NCBI GenBank assembly: GCA_022791945.1 | Contig: JAAVZY010000127.1 | Span: 1-60,076 of the forward strand | DNA length: 60,076 nucleotides | Direction: 5' to 3' | Origin: Oscillospiraceae bacterium | GTDB lineage: Bacteria > Bacillota > Clostridia > Oscillospirales > Ruminococcaceae | Shown: positions 53,915-60,076 of the stretch, in pieces | Position numbering within the stretch: the first letter of the stretch is position 1 | Layout of the letters: each line of letters opens with the position of its first letter | Program-made: the position numbers and the translations under genes | Notes under the pieces: generated by a model | Seen by the model: only the letters and a program-made list of their open reading frames with translations | What the model was told of the DNA's origin: nothing | The model's database searches: none

Positions 53915-54421
53915 TTAATCGTAATCGTAGCTGCCCCGCTTCTGACGGCTGCCTCTCCGGCGTTCCGGCTGCTTGGTATCCGAGAACTTTTCGTCGCTGG
54001 ATTTCATAAATTTGGAGAGCATATCCTCAAAGCTGTTGTCCTTGGAGGGTGCGGGCCCTCTGCTGCTAAAGCCGCGGTTTCCGCCGTTGCCGCCCCCTGT
54101 ACGGGGAGGCCTGCCTCCGGCCTGAGGAGGACGCCCGCCGCCTTCCCGACGGTGAGACGAACCGCCCTGCTGGGAATGCTGAGGCGGCGGGAGGGTGCGC
54201 TTGATGGACAGGCTGATCTTGCCGTCGTCACCAATGTTGAGGATTTTTACCTTGACAATTTGCTGTTCCTTCAGATAGTCGTTGATGTCGTTGACGTAGG
54301 ACTGGGAAATCTCGGAAATATGTACCATCCCTACAGAACCGCCCTCCAGCTCCACAAAGGCGCCGAACTTGGTGATTCCCGTAACCTTTCCCTCAACAAT
54401 GCTACCCACTTCATGCTGCAT
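53915..54421 (-). CDS. yabR: S1 RNA-binding domain protein, YabR-like
   Basis: A 168-residue protein with an N-terminal S1 domain (GSIVEGKVTGITKFGAFVEL, GMVHISEISQ, VKVKILNIGDDGKISLSIKR) and a low-complexity Gly/Arg/Pro tail ending RRRGSRQKRGSYDYD, probably RNA-binding and disordered. In Bacillus yabR follows divIC, as here. Last gene of the minus-strand yab cluster. Confidence 0.9.
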   Translation of the reverse strand: MQHEVGSIVEGKVTGITKFGAFVELEGGSVGMVHISEISQSYVNDINDYLKEQQIVKVKILNIGDDGKISLSIKRTLPPPQHSQQGGSSHRREGGGRPPQAGGRPPRTGGGNGGNRGFSSRGPAPSKDNSFEDMLSKFMKSSDEKFSDTKQPERRRGSRQKRGSYDYD

Positions 54422-54447
54422 AAAAAAACCTTGTCCTCCTGTGAATT

Positions 54448-54738
54448 TTATTCCTTCCGGTTATAGTCAATGAACACCTGTTCATCTGGCAGGACAAAAC
54501 CAAGCTTCTCCCGGGCGATCTTCATGATATAATCCGCGTTCTCGCCGGAGTTCAGGATGTTGGTAACCTCCTGATTGATATAACTCTGCTGGCGGTATTC
54601 CTCCCGCACGGCTTCCAGGGTTTCCTTCCGCCTGGAGATATCCACCTGCATAAAAGTAAAGGAAACCGCCACATATACAAAAAAGGCGGCCAGGGCCAGC
54701 TTGAAAATCAATGATTTTTTGGTTTTCTTCTTTGCCAA
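54448..54738 (-). CDS. divIC: Septum formation initiator DivIC/FtsB-like
   Basis: A 96-residue single-pass division protein. A basic cytoplasmic start (AKKKTKKS), a transmembrane helix (LIFKLALAAFFVYVAVSFTF), a short coiled coil and the motif YIMKIAREKLGFVLPDEQVF characterise DivIC/FtsB. It recruits other divisome proteins at the septum. I take TTG 54738, about 9 nt after GGAAGG; the start lies within yabQ (31-nt overlap). Confidence 0.88.
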   Translation of the reverse strand: MAKKKTKKSLIFKLALAAFFVYVAVSFTFMQVDISRRKETLEAVREEYRQQSYINQEVTNILNSGENADYIMKIAREKLGFVLPDEQVFIDYNRKE

Positions 54739-55304
54739 GGCTTTTTCCTTCCTTTCCGTTCGGAAGCACTCGCATGATCGCCGCATTCGGACTCCGGAAC
54801 GGATACAAGTGACTGAGGGGATATAGGTACATTATACACTATATCATCCGGGGGTTTCAAGTGCTTTTTAGCAATGAAAAAGGAAAATTTTACCCGATTT
54901 CTGAAAAAGCCTGTCGCTCTCCGCAGTTTTTTAAAGATCCACTGCCCCAGACGCAGCAAAGGCAGCAGGGTCAGGCGGTAAATAAACCGCAGAATGGCGT
55001 GAACCACCCTGAGGATCTGCCGGGCCGCGCCCATGATCAGCAGGCTCAGGGTAAAGAAGTACAAAATGGCGCCCAGAAGCTCTCCGATCAGCACAAAGGC
55101 CCGGAGCAGACCGCCGTTGGCCAGCACGATAAAGGAAAAGCTGGCCACTGCCGCCAAGGCAAAATAGAGCACATCCTCCAGAAAGATCAGCACTCTGCCG
55201 TTTGGAAAGGCCATCCGAAGGATACGGAAAACATCGTAGCAGGCTCCCAGGAGAAACCCCAGGAGGCAGGCCTCCAAAAAGATCCCGACCTCTCCTGCCA
55301 TCAT
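54708..55304 (-). CDS. yabQ: Spore cortex biosynthesis protein YabQ
   Basis: A 198-residue membrane protein with several N-terminal helices (IFLEACLLGFLLGACYDVFRI, FALAAVASFSFIVLANGG, FTLSLLIMGAA) and a basic cytoplasmic tail ending RKGRKKPWQRRKPKNH. YabQ localises to the outer forespore membrane and is needed for cortex formation in Bacillus. Its ATG overlaps the yabP stop by 3 nt (ATGA). Confidence 0.9.
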   Translation of the reverse strand: MMAGEVGIFLEACLLGFLLGACYDVFRILRMAFPNGRVLIFLEDVLYFALAAVASFSFIVLANGGLLRAFVLIGELLGAILYFFTLSLLIMGAARQILRVVHAILRFIYRLTLLPLLRLGQWIFKKLRRATGFFRNRVKFSFFIAKKHLKPPDDIVYNVPISPQSLVSVPESECGDHASASERKGRKKPWQRRKPKNH

Positions 55305-55576
55305 TTGAATACCCTGGAGAACAGGCCGCCGCCGGACTTCGGCTCTTCATTATAAAAGAGCGCAGCGATTTCCCCGTCCATGGTCAGTTCCCCGGTGTCC
55401 ACATTCAGCTTGCTGATATGGAGATTGCTTCCCCTGACGGTCAGCTCCCCCATATCAGTGAAGAGCACCACCATATTCTCATCAAAGCTGTCGATATCAT
55501 TGACGCCGGAGATAGAGAGCAGACGCCGATCCTCCAGAATAACATTATGCGGCAGCTTGACCGCTTTTTCTTGCAT
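55301..55576 (-). CDS. yabP: Sporulation protein YabP
   Basis: A 91-residue soluble protein with the YabP/YqfC beta-rich fold (HNVILEDRRLLSISGVNDID, GELTVRGSNLHISKLNVDTG). YabP is a SigE-dependent sporulation protein and is distantly related to YqfC encoded at 12.6 kb. GGGGAGGAA precedes the ATG. Translationally coupled to yabQ. Confidence 0.92.
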   Translation of the reverse strand: MQEKAVKLPHNVILEDRRLLSISGVNDIDSFDENMVVLFTDMGELTVRGSNLHISKLNVDTGELTMDGEIAALFYNEEPKSGGGLFSRVFK

Positions 55577-55699
55577 CCTTCCGTTCCTCCCCTTTCGCAG
55601 GCTGTCCGGCGCTGATCGCCGGTCTGTTACCAGTTTATTCGGGAAGGATACAGGGTATGCGCACTAGAATCCCAGGCAGACCGCCAGAATGACGAGCGG

Positions 55700-55945
55700 C
55701 TAGTCCTCCAACACCTGGTAGGTGTCGGCGGCGGTTTCCTTGTTGGCATACTCATTGATGCTGGTGACCTTTACCTTGGTGGTGCGGGCGCCCAAGTTAA
55801 TTTCAATGATATCGTCCAGCTTGACGTTATAGGAGGCTTTGGCGGGGATCCCGTTGATCACAATTTTTCCGGCGTCGCAGGCCTCGTTGGCAATGGTGCG
55901 CCGCTTGATCAGGCGGGATACCTTCAAATATTTGTCCAAGCGCAT
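55700..55945 (-). CDS. rqcP: S4-domain RNA-binding protein RqcP (YabO/Hsp15 type)
   Basis: An 81-residue S4 protein (MRLDKYLKVSRLIKRRTIAN, GKIVINGIPAKASYNVKLDD). RqcP works with RqcH in ribosome-associated quality control, allowing poly-Ala tailing of stalled chains. AAAGGAG precedes ATG 55945; in-frame sequence upstream comes from PMR13. Its position before yabP matches Bacillus yabO. Confidence 0.93.
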   Translation of the reverse strand: MRLDKYLKVSRLIKRRTIANEACDAGKIVINGIPAKASYNVKLDDIIEINLGARTTKVKVTSINEYANKETAADTYQVLED

Positions 55946-55975
55946 GGTTTTTCTCCTTTGAGAAACGATCATTAA

Positions 55976-56084
55976 GGGACAAGACCACGAAGACCCCGCC
56001 TCCGCGCCTCCGTCCAAGGGATCCACCCCTTTGGAATCCCTCTATGGCGGAGGCTTGAAGACAACGCCGTCAAGGTCTTGTCCC
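55976..56084. repeat. PMR13, short repeat with perfect 11-bp terminal inverted repeats
   Basis: GGGACAAGACC (55976-55986) and GGTCTTGTCCC (56074-56084) bound a 109-bp unit containing TCCAAGGGATCCACCCCTTTGG-like arms and a GCGGAGGC...GCCTCCGC pair. It lies between rqcP and the HU gene and shows the element's ends most clearly. Confidence 0.82.
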
Positions 56085-56109
56085 AAGTGTGCCGCAGCAC
56101 AGAATTTTC

Positions 56110-56382
56110 TTATTTCACGTAATCCTTCAGGCTCTTGCCTGCCTTGAATGCAGGAACCTTGCTGGCAGGGATGGTAATGGGCTCGTGCGTGGCGGGATTC
56201 TTGCCTTCTCTGGCCGCGCGCTCCCGGACTTCAAAAGTGCCGAAGCCTACCAGCTGAACCTTGCCTTCGGTCTTCAGGCCCTCAGAAATTGCGTCAATCG
56301 TGGCGTTTACAGCCTTTTCCGCATCCTTTTTGGACAGCTCGGCTTTCTCAGCGACAGCCGCAATCAAATCAACTTTCGTCAT
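56110..56382 (-). CDS. hup: HU family DNA-binding protein
   Basis: A 90-residue nucleoid protein: [20 protein letters not shown] helix pair, then the beta-arm region [20 protein letters not shown] and [13 protein letters not shown]. It bends and compacts DNA non-specifically. AGGAGG lies 10 nt before ATG 56382. It sits between mazG and rqcP, as in several clostridia. Confidence 0.97.
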   Translation of the reverse strand: MTKVDLIAAVAEKAELSKKDAEKAVNATIDAISEGLKTEGKVQLVGFGTFEVRERAAREGKNPATHEPITIPASKVPAFKAGKSLKDYVK

Positions 56383-56476
56383 TGAAGTTTGACCTCCTAA
56401 GTTTTTTATATATTCATGAGGCACGCCGGGGGCGTTTTCCTCTTGAATGCTGTTTCGGGCAGGGCCTTCTCCCTTG

Positions 56477-57295
56477 CTAGTGTTCTTCCCCGCCGCCCAG
56501 ATATTCCTTGCTTTCCCGCCAAAGCCTGTCCAGCAAGGCCGTGTCTGCCTCTCCGATGGGAACGTCCTGTTCTCCGGCCAGCGCCTCCACGCGGGTAAAG
56601 CGATCAATGAATCGATCCGTGGAACGGGTCAGCAGCTCCTCCGGATCCAAACCGTACTTGCGGGCCACATTGACCGCGGCAAAAATCAGATCGCCGATCT
56701 CATCCGCAATTTCCGGCAGGCGCCCTTCGGCAGCCGCTTCCTCCAGCTCCTTTTCCTCGGAGCGGAGATCCTTCATGGCCTCCTCCGGGGAGAGATAGCC
56801 AAAGATCGGATTGGCCTTTCCGGCCCGGGACTGAACCTTTTCGGCGCGCATCAGGGCCGGGAGGGGCCGGGGCACTGCGGTCAGTGTCTCAGCCGCAGTA
56901 GTCTGGCCCTTGGTCTGCTGCTTGATGGCGTTCCAGTTGTCCAGCACCTCGTCCACGCCGGATACCGTTGCGTCACCAAAAATATGGGGATGCCGGATAA
57001 TCAGCTTCCGACAGATATCATTGGCTACATCGTCAAAAGAAAAGACGCCCTTTTCCTCTTCCATCCGGGCGTGAAAGACCACCTGAAGGAGCACATCCCC
57101 CAGCTCCTCCCGGAGCATGCCGGCATCCTGCTGGTCGATGGCTTCTACAGTCTCGTAGGTTTCCTCTATCAGATTTTTTCGGATTGACTCGTGGGTCTGC
57201 TCCCGATCCCAGGGACAGCCGCCCTCGCTCCGGAGCAGCTCCATAATATGGAGAAGATCCTCGATTCCGTATCGATCCTTCTTTTGAAATTCCAC
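56477..57295 (-). CDS. mazG: Nucleoside triphosphate pyrophosphohydrolase MazG
   Basis: A 272-residue protein with tandem MazG domains. The first has [20 protein letters not shown] and [16 protein letters not shown]; the second has [11 protein letters not shown] and [18 protein letters not shown]. It hydrolyses NTPs to NMPs and pyrophosphate. The start is GTG 57295, 5 nt after AGAGGAA. In Bacillus the homologue YabN lies between yabM and yabO, matching this order. Confidence 0.95.
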   Translation of the reverse strand: MEFQKKDRYGIEDLLHIMELLRSEGGCPWDREQTHESIRKNLIEETYETVEAIDQQDAGMLREELGDVLLQVVFHARMEEEKGVFSFDDVANDICRKLIIRHPHIFGDATVSGVDEVLDNWNAIKQQTKGQTTAAETLTAVPRPLPALMRAEKVQSRAGKANPIFGYLSPEEAMKDLRSEEKELEEAAAEGRLPEIADEIGDLIFAAVNVARKYGLDPEELLTRSTDRFIDRFTRVEALAGEQDVPIGEADTALLDRLWRESKEYLGGGEEH

Positions 57296-57310
57296 CGTTT
57301 TCCTCTTTTC

Positions 57311-57726
57311 CTACTGGAGCGTATGAGCTTTGCCGCATCCGCTGCAAATCCCGTCGTGTACCAAAATCACCCCGCCGCATTCCCCGCAGGTCCAGCGGCT
57401 GCGCTGCTGCTCCAAAAACCGTTCCCTTCCAAGCTCACGGATCTCCCGCAGGTTGGTCAGAGGCGACTCCCGCAGGGCGTACTGAAACTGATACCGTTTC
57501 TCACGCTCCCGGGAAAATTCACAGGGGAAGTCCGGGCATTGATCGCAGAACCGGTATTGGTTTGCCCTGCGCTTTTCGCATTGAATGATGGTGCATCTGA
57601 CAGAGCAGAATTCCGGCTTGCAGTCATCAGGCCCCATACAGCCCGGACAAGGCTCCTGTTTTTGTGGGCCATGCTGCAAAGACTGCAGTCCAGGCCGCAG
57701 GGCGCAATCATGGCTTCCTCAAACAT
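57311..57726 (-). pseudogene. DUF3795 family protein, frameshifted
   Basis: The 5' part (MFEEAMIAPCGLDCSLCSMA; AGGAGG 6 nt before ATG 57726) and the 3' part (QEPCPGCMGPDD, CEKRRANQYRFCDQCPDFPC, ending CGKAHTLQ) are two halves of one Cys-rich DUF3795 zinc/metal protein in different frames. Adding one base in the A5 run at 57659-57663 joins them. Either a sequencing or assembly error, a recent mutation or recoding could explain this. Function of the family is unknown. An extra zinc-ribbon-like CGEC...CSGC lies at the end. Confidence 0.8.
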
Positions 57727-57817
57727 ATAAGCCTCCTTATCCAGGCACACAAAATGAAAGCCCGCCTCTCAAGTAAAACCTGAAGGCGGAGCCGCCATTC
57801 CCGGATACTTCCCTATT

Positions 57818-59545
57818 TTACCTGATTAAACGCAGTTTTTCAAGTACTTTGGCGATTTTCTTTCCATTTGGCAGCATAAAAACATCCTCGGGAGAAATCA
57901 CCCGGAACACCGCCAGGGAAATCAGATAGAAAACACCGCCCACAGCCATGCTGAATAGGGTTATTATACTATTTCCGGCGTACTTTGTCAAAGCATTCCA
58001 GCATAAAAGTGAAGAAATTCCGCAGATCAGGCCGCAGACCAGGGGTTTCAGCAGCGTTCCTGAAAAATCCAGCCGGACGGTCAGCACGTTTCGGAGCTTA
58101 TTCAGGGTCAGCAGGGCAATCAGGCCGTAGCAGGCCAGGGTGCTCAGAGCGCTTCCGAGGATGTTGACGGAGGGAATTCCCACAAGAATCAGATTCAGCA
58201 GAAGCTTTGCCAGAGCGCCTGCGCAGAGGTATTTCACCGGAAGGTCCATCCGTCCGATCCCCTGGAAGATGGCGTTGGCCGGCGCCACCAGGGCCAGGAA
58301 CAGGGAGGCCGTCGCCAGCAGGGACAAAAGCGGCGCGCCCACGTGAATCACCCCCGGAAGCCCGCCATAGAGCAGGGAGAGGATCGGCTCCGCCATAAAG
58401 GCCAGCCCGCAGGCCAAGGGAGCGGCCACCAGGCTGGTGCTGCGGATGACGGATTCCACATTGGCCCGGAGGCGCTGACGATCGCTGCGGGTCCAGGCGG
58501 AGGTCACGTTGGGCAGAGCGCTCTTTCCAAAAATGCCGGTAAAGGCCGGCACCAGATTGAACAGGGTAACGCAGGTGGTGAAGCAGCCGTATAAAAAGGT
58601 ATGGAGCTCCTCCCCTTCTCTGAGGAAGCCGCCGTACAGCTCCTCCAGCAGCGCCGGAGCCTTTTCGTAGCAGCCGATCAGCCGGTTCTGGATGGTCACA
58701 GTGTCGATCAGGGCGGAGAGCTGGAGCACCACCGCTCCCAGGGTGATGGGAACCGCCATCCGCAGCAGCCGCGGGAGCATTCCCCCTGCGGAGGGAGGGG
58801 CGGCGGCCAGCTGCTCCGGAGTGATGGCGTCTCCCCGGAGCTTATACCGAAGAAGCACATAGAGGAATCCCGCCAGAGTGCTGGCGCTGACGCCCAGCAT
58901 GGCGCCGGCGGCTCCGAAAGGAACGGCCACCATGTCCGCCGCTTCCAGGGACTGACAGGGCACGCCGAACACCAGCCCAGTCAGCCGGAACTGCCGCCGG
59001 GCGGCTTCCATCGCCAGATTGGCGAATACCAATCCCGCCGCCAGCTTTACCACCACCTCCACAACCTGGGTCACGGCAGTGGGAGTCATATTGGAAAGCC
59101 CTTCGTAGTACCCGCGGAAGGAAGCCATCAGACAGCAGAAAAAGATAGCGGGCGCAATCATCACCACCGCCCAGAAGGAATGGGGGCTGTCGATGAGAGC
59201 GGCAAAGCTGCGGGCGGCGGCAAGCACAATAGCGGAGCCGGCCAGTCCGAGAAGCAGAAAAAGCCCCGTAGCCATGCGGAAAAGCTTCCGAACATCCTGC
59301 CAGCGGCCCTGGGCGGCCTGTTCGGCAGTCATGCGGGCGACTGCCGTAGAGAGGCCGGTGACCGTCAGGGCATACACAGCGGTATAAAGGTTGTAGGCGG
59401 AGCCGAAGTAGCCCATACCAGTTTCGCCCAGAATATTGGTCAGAGGAATTTTGAACAGCGCGCCGATGAGCTTCACGGCCAGCATGGAGGCCATGAGAAC
59501 CGAAGAGCCGTAAAGGAAGCTCTGGGAGGGTTTCGTGTTCTTCAA
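57818..59545 (-). CDS. Polysaccharide flippase-like protein, SpoVB/YabM type
   Basis: A 575-residue multi-pass transporter of the MATE/MOP superfamily (about 14 helices). It starts SFLYGSSVLMASMLAVKLIG, followed by FKIPLTNILGETGMGYFGSA, a SpoVB/MurJ-like signature, and FRGYYEGLSNMTPTAVTQVVE. It probably flips lipid-linked sugar precursors for cell wall or spore cortex. yabM occupies this place in Bacillus. TTG 59545 or 59551 is the start, after GGTGA. About 90 bp of spacing separates it from the DUF3795 gene. Confidence 0.9.
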   Translation of the reverse strand: MKNTKPSQSFLYGSSVLMASMLAVKLIGALFKIPLTNILGETGMGYFGSAYNLYTAVYALTVTGLSTAVARMTAEQAAQGRWQDVRKLFRMATGLFLLLGLAGSAIVLAAARSFAALIDSPHSFWAVVMIAPAIFFCCLMASFRGYYEGLSNMTPTAVTQVVEVVVKLAAGLVFANLAMEAARRQFRLTGLVFGVPCQSLEAADMVAVPFGAAGAMLGVSASTLAGFLYVLLRYKLRGDAITPEQLAAAPPSAGGMLPRLLRMAVPITLGAVVLQLSALIDTVTIQNRLIGCYEKAPALLEELYGGFLREGEELHTFLYGCFTTCVTLFNLVPAFTGIFGKSALPNVTSAWTRSDRQRLRANVESVIRSTSLVAAPLACGLAFMAEPILSLLYGGLPGVIHVGAPLLSLLATASLFLALVAPANAIFQGIGRMDLPVKYLCAGALAKLLLNLILVGIPSVNILGSALSTLACYGLIALLTLNKLRNVLTVRLDFSGTLLKPLVCGLICGISSLLCWNALTKYAGNSIITLFSMAVGGVFYLISLAVFRVISPEDVFMLPNGKKIAKVLEKLRLIR

Positions 59546-59642
59546 AAGCAAGTCACCCGATTCTGTCCCCCCGCATATACTGAAAAGGGGGACACTCCCA
59601 TTATAGTCCCCCCTCCCCTGTCTTAGACCTCGGAGGGGCTAA

Positions 59643-60076
59643 GACCTCGAAGGCTCCGCCTCCGAGCCTCCGCCAAGGGGACGCGTCCCCTTAGATTCCC
59701 GCCTTTTTGGGGTTATGGGGGCAGAATTTCAGTTCTTGCCTCGCTGGTACTTCCGGCGTGGTCGATCGCCCGCCTACCCATTTTTTCGTAAAGAAAACAT
59801 TCAGCCCCAAGAGCGGCGTAGGAAGTATCCCGCACGCAGGAAGAAGCTTTTTTCTTTACGAAAAAAGCGTACTGCGGGAATCAGACTCTCTGCGTGGCAG
59901 AAGCAAGGGAGTCTGTACAGACTTGACCCCACCCCTTTTCCGCCCCTAAAAAAGCCCTTCAAATAATGGGAATCCAAGGGGAATCCCTTCCCGATGCGCC
60001 GCCAGCGGCGCATCTCAGAATTCGGCGAAGCCGAATTCCTAGGTGCGTCGTTTCACGACGCACCGCAGAGCGCGAG
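59643..60076 (+). repeat. PMR14, long-form palindromic modular repeat, cut by the window edge
   Basis: At least 434 bp: GACCTCGAAGGCTCCGCCTC, CCAAGGGGACG/CGTCCCCTTAG, GCCTTTTTGGGGTTATGGGG, GATCGCCCGCCTACCCATTT, GCTTTTTTCTTTACGAAAAA, AGTCTGTACAGACTTGACC, AATAATGGGAATCCAAGGGG, then GATGCGCCG, GAATTCGGC/GCCGAATTC and GGTGCGTCG/CGACGCACC palindromes and GCGCGAG at the edge. No gene is seen from 59552 to the end. Confidence 0.9.

Noticed and set aside
57659-57663. Programmed -1 frameshift in the DUF3795 gene
   Set aside because: The site reads C AAA AAC, so P-site re-pairing after slippage would be poor, and no stimulatory structure is evident. Mutation or sequence error is simpler.
59715-59966. 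Conserved peptide-like translations of PMR copies (e.g. SLRKKRTAGIRLSAW and SLYRLP words in several copies)
   Set aside because: Similarity follows DNA palindromes on both strands and all frames, frames differ in length, and no Shine-Dalgarno is present. This is repeat conservation, not coding.

Overview
The window is chromosomal DNA from a GC-rich (high fifties percent by eye), spore-forming, anaerobic member of the Bacillota, most likely a clostridium of the Oscillospiraceae type. The evidence is sporulation genes at three loci (ylbJ-like; yqfC-yqfD; the yabM-to-yabR cluster), anaerobic oxygen-defence genes (rubredoxin, FprA, rubrerythrin, PerR), AdhE under a Rex-type operator, CIRCE/HrcA control of chaperones, a Bacillus-type SOS box, and strong Shine-Dalgarno sites with many GTG and TTG starts. 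No rRNA, tRNA or CRISPR array was seen.

Layout. 0.3-10.4 kb (+): uvrB, a Nudix hydrolase, uvrA, rubredoxin, fprA, a PHP phosphoesterase, malic enzyme, a TSCPD protein and a histidine phosphatase. 10.4-12.4 kb (-): a lipoprotein, a small Cys-rich protein and a YlbJ-like sporulation membrane protein. 12.6-14.1 kb (+): yqfC-yqfD. 14.1-24.1 kb (-): a sugar group (DUF4838 protein, fucose-isomerase-like enzyme, aldose epimerase), an SGNH hydrolase, perR-rubrerythrin, a GyrI-like protein, a GNAT enzyme and a homocysteine methyltransferase. 24.8-36.2 kb (+): pfkA, a YmfF/YmfH-type M16 pair, lgt-folD and hrcA-grpE-dnaK-dnaJ. 36.4-52.4 kb (+): an NYN-domain protein with a small helical partner, an Rrf2 regulator, a membrane protein with no ordinary start codon, pyrK, pyrD, ruvX, a Dam methylase overlapping a probable restriction endonuclease, glf, a tyrosine recombinase, adhE, DUF4364, a pyrB with a PyrI-like zinc tail, a flavodoxin-fold protein and thioredoxin. 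52.5-53.9 kb is AT-richer and looks acquired; it carries one HAD hydrolase. 53.9-59.5 kb (-) is the conserved spoVB-like/mazG/hup/rqcP/yabP/yabQ/divIC/yabR cluster, with a frameshifted DUF3795 gene inside it.

The most unusual content lies between the genes. At least fourteen loci carry a modular repeat (called PMR here, numbered in order) built from several short perfect palindromes. Its outer ends read roughly GACCTCGAG...CTCGAGGTC. Short forms are about 70-110 bp and long forms about 390-460 bp. Copies separate pyrK from pyrD and dnaK from dnaJ, and one supplies the last codons of folD. The same intergenic spaces hold exceptionally long perfect hairpins (18-31 bp stems), and there is a separate 158-bp MITE with a TTA target duplication. 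I could not assign PMR to a family I know. Classical operators are also clear: LexA (uvrB), PerR (perR-rbr), HrcA/CIRCE (hrcA) and Rex (adhE).
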